64,000 bases of DNA from JAFKFH01 sp017307375 (GTDB lineage: Bacteria > Pseudomonadota > Alphaproteobacteria > Ferrovibrionales > Ferrovibrionaceae), in NCBI GenBank assembly GCA_965229335.1, contig OZ245874.1:5146001-5210000 (forward strand). Reading direction: 5' to 3'. The translations under genes were made by a program, and so were the position numbers. The notes under the pieces were generated by a model. The model made no database searches and was not told the origin of the DNA. It saw only the letters and a program-made list of their open reading frames with translations. Positions 61,956-64,000 of this stretch are shown here, one piece after another. Each line of letters starts with the position of its first letter. Position 1 is the first letter of the stretch.

Positions 61956-62831
61956 ATGCGCCGTTTCCTGCCCTCGATGGGCAGCCTGAAAGCCTTCGAG
62001 GCTTCGGCCAGGCATCTGTCGTTCAGCCAGGCCGGCGAGGAACTCGGCCTGACCCAGAGCGCGATCAGCCGGCAGATCCGGGCGCTGGAGGATTTCCTGG
62101 GCCTGCAGCTGTTCCACCGCATCCGCCAGCGCCTGGTGCTGACCGAGGCCGGCGCGGCCTATGCGCCGGAAATCCGCAACTGCCTGGAGCAGATCGAGAC
62201 GACGACGCTGGAACTGCTGGCCCACCAGGGATCGGGCGGCGCCCTCAATCTTGCGATCCTGCCGACCTTCGGCACGCGCTGGCTGATCCCGCGGCTCGCC
62301 GGCTTCTCCGCCGCGCATCCCGGCATCACCGTCAACTTCAACACCCGCAACGTGCCCTTCGACTTCGCCTCCGACCGGCTCGATGCCGCGATCCATTTCG
62401 GCGACACCTCCTGGCCCGGCGTGATCGCCCACCGGCTGATGGGCGAGGAGGTGCTGCCGGTCTGTGCCCCGACGCTGTCGCTGACCACGATCGGCGACCT
62501 GGCGCAGGCGACCCTGCTGCAGCATTCGACCCGGCCGCGCGCCTGGGCCGACTGGCTGGCCGCGGTCGGCCATGCCGAGATCAACGGGCTGAAAGGGCCG
62601 AAATTCGAACAGATCGCGATGACGATCCAGGCGGCGGTGGCGGGCCTGGGCGTCGCCATCCTGCCACGCTTCCTGGTCGAGGAAGAGATCGCCGGCGGGC
62701 GGCTGGTGGTGCCGTTCGACCGGCCGGTCGCCTCGACCCACGCCTACTACCTGGTCTACCCGGAAGCCAAGGCGCAGATGCCGGCCCTGAAGACCTTCCG
62801 CGACTGGCTGGTCGAGGAAGCACGGCGGTAG
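61956..62831 (+). CDS. LysR-family regulator, GcvA type
   Basis: This is a 291-residue LysR protein: winged helix at residues 6-65 (MGSLKAFEASARHLSFSQAGEELGLTQSAISRQIRALEDFLGLQLF), then the two-lobed effector domain (LNLAILPTFGTRWLIPRLAGF). The N-terminal wording is that of the GcvA subgroup. GGAG lies eight bases upstream of ATG 61956. It is divergent from the aminoadipate operon across 118 bases, the classical layout for a LysR activator of the neighbouring genes. A metabolite of that pathway is the probable effector. Confidence 0.93.
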   Translation: MRRFLPSMGSLKAFEASARHLSFSQAGEELGLTQSAISRQIRALEDFLGLQLFHRIRQRLVLTEAGAAYAPEIRNCLEQIETTTLELLAHQGSGGALNLAILPTFGTRWLIPRLAGFSAAHPGITVNFNTRNVPFDFASDRLDAAIHFGDTSWPGVIAHRLMGEEVLPVCAPTLSLTTIGDLAQATLLQHSTRPRAWADWLAAVGHAEINGLKGPKFEQIAMTIQAAVAGLGVAILPRFLVEEEIAGGRLVVPFDRPVASTHAYYLVYPEAKAQMPALKTFRDWLVEEARR

Positions 62832-62835
62832 ACGC

Positions 62836-64000
62836 TCAGCCCCCTCGCCCGCCCCGTGGCGAGGCTTCCAGCTCGAACAGCTGATGGAGGCGGTCGGCGA
62901 ACCAGCGGCGCAGCCATTGCCGGGTTTCGCCGCTGCCCAACTCGGCCGTGGTCAGCATGCGGCCTGCCGCCTGTCGTTCGGCCATCGCATGGCCGAGTTC
63001 GTGCGCCAGCAGCGAACGCGCCTCCAGAATCGGGGCGAGGTCGTCCTTGGCCAGTTCGTAGACCAGCGACGGCGCCAGCGCCGTGATCACGGCCTGGGCC
63101 CGGGCGCCGGTGAGCAGTCCGATCTCGCCGTAGTGATCGCCGGGACCGAAGCGCAGCACTTCGATGTCGCCCAACTCGCGCTTCGCGACGACGGAAAGGA
63201 CGCCGCGCCCGACGATGAACAGCGATTGCAGCGCCTGATCCGGCGATACCACGACCTCGCCGCGTTCGTGGAAGACCGGCTTCAGCTTGGCCGCGATCGC
63301 CGCGCGCTCGTCCCGCGTCAGCGCGGCGAACAGCGGCATGATCTCGATGATCGCTTCGGCATGTGGCCGCTCGACCGGCAGGGTTTCGCGCTCGGACGCA
63401 TGCTGGCGCCCCTGCGGGGCTGCCAGCCGCAGGCCGGCGGCAGCGGTGTGGCGGTAGATCAGGTCGAACAAGTCGTTATGTGCGGTCCCGGCCGCCCCGA
63501 CCCCGTCGACGAAGGCGGTGACTTCCATGTCGGTCTGGCCATCGGCGACGGCCACGACCCGGATCGAGGGTGACGGCGCGGCCAGGATCGCCCGCGCGTT
63601 CAGCAGGGCCAGTTCGAGCACGGCGACGGCCTGGGCCGGCGGACAGGCGAAGCGGGCGTGAGCGGTGAAGCCGTGAATGCCCGACGGGAAATCGAGATTG
63701 ACGATCTTGGCCTTGGCGATGGTCGAGTTCGGCAGGATGGCGAGATCGCGATTGCCGGTCAGGATATGGGTGGCCCGCCAGTTCATCTCGACCACCTGGC
63801 CCTCGGTCACCCCATCGATGCTGATGGTGTCGCCGGGCCGGAACGGCCGGCTGAAATTGAGCACCAGCCCGGAAAAGAAGTCGTTCAGCGTGCTTTGCAG
63901 CGCCAGGCCCAGGATGATCGCGATCGCGCCGGAGGTGGCGAGCAGGCCCTGGACCGGCTCGCCGAACACATAGGCGACGATGGCGAACACGGCCGCCAGA
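62836..64000 (-). CDS. MscS-type mechanosensitive channel with cyclic-nucleotide-binding domain (partial)
   Basis: The gene is cut by the right edge; its start lies beyond the window. The visible 388 codons contain the MscS pore helix and beta domain (SGAIAIILGLALQSTLNDFFSGLVLNFSRPFRPGDTISIDG, then NRDLAILPNSTI) and the alpha/beta vestibule. A C-terminal cNMP-binding fold follows (LFAALTRDERAAIAAKLKPVFHERGEVVV ... FGPGDHYGEIGLLTGARAQAVITAL). The phosphate-binding cassette GEIGLLTGARAQA has the expected Gly-Glu and Arg. Such fusions are cyclic-nucleotide-linked MscS-like channels. It is convergent with the LysR gene, four bases apart. Confidence 0.9.
   Translation of the reverse strand, partial: LAAVFAIVAYVFGEPVQGLLATSGAIAIILGLALQSTLNDFFSGLVLNFSRPFRPGDTISIDGVTEGQVVEMNWRATHILTGNRDLAILPNSTIAKAKIVNLDFPSGIHGFTAHARFACPPAQAVAVLELALLNARAILAAPSPSIRVVAVADGQTDMEVTAFVDGVGAAGTAHNDLFDLIYRHTAAAGLRLAAPQGRQHASERETLPVERPHAEAIIEIMPLFAALTRDERAAIAAKLKPVFHERGEVVVSPDQALQSLFIVGRGVLSVVAKRELGDIEVLRFGPGDHYGEIGLLTGARAQAVITALAPSLVYELAKDDLAPILEARSLLAHELGHAMAERQAAGRMLTTAELGSGETRQWLRRWFADRLHQLFELEASPRGGRGG

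Overview
The window is GC-rich chromosomal DNA, almost certainly from an alphaproteobacterium. A Rhodospirillales-like lineage is my best guess from gene order and protein style, and is not proven. The main evidence is a complete division and cell-wall (dcw) cluster in the alphaproteobacterial order mraZ-rsmH-ftsL-ftsI-murE-murF-mraY-murD-ftsW-murG-murC-murB-ddl-ftsQ-ftsA-ftsZ-lpxC, followed by bamD-recN-ligA. A metE-independent methionine module (metH-metF plus a fused ArsR/methyltransferase regulator) and a type A RNase P RNA also fit.

Layout. 1-878: AT-rich edge and one small unknown gene. 924-26301: the dcw cluster and its envelope and repair followers, all on the minus strand except one XRE-type regulator at 5849-6247 that sits between lpxC and bamD. 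Most neighbouring cell-wall genes overlap by four bases. An array of 10-bp-spaced TGGG boxes over a promoter lies upstream of mraZ. 26614-27815: two small membrane-associated stress-type proteins and rnpB. 27816-30751: an AT-richer stretch, an EamA transporter, a PAS/LuxR-like regulator, and a translationally coupled small gene whose protein ends in three near-identical 15-residue repeats (core GRQAEFCFLSVGR). I consider the last pair the most novel item here. 30758-33705: amidase, second EamA transporter and a two-receiver diguanylate cyclase, all minus.

33844-47733 is a 14-kb plus-strand catabolic block. It holds 5-oxoprolinase, an SBF-type transporter, an SDR, pyroglutamyl peptidase, an IclR regulator with an operator-like inverted repeat, a complete polyamine/opine-type ABC transporter, two tandem M14 (AstE/AspA-like) deacylases and an amidohydrolase. 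The simplest reading is import and stepwise deacylation or hydrolysis of an N-acylated or pyroglutamylated nitrogen compound; the substrate is unknown.

47808-53164 is the methionine module (metH, metF, SahR-like regulator). It is followed by a ModE-type winged-helix protein and mlaA-mlaC for outer-membrane lipid asymmetry. 55482-61837 is a tightly overlapping minus-strand operon. Its enzymes line up as 2-aminoadipate semialdehyde -> 2-aminoadipate -> 2-oxoadipate -> D-2-hydroxyglutarate -> 2-oxoglutarate, that is, lysine or pipecolate catabolism, with a divergent LysR regulator. The right edge cuts an MscS channel fused to a cyclic-nucleotide-binding domain.

No tRNA, rRNA, insertion sequence, prophage or CRISPR array was recognised. 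All functional calls rest on motifs and family resemblance read by eye.
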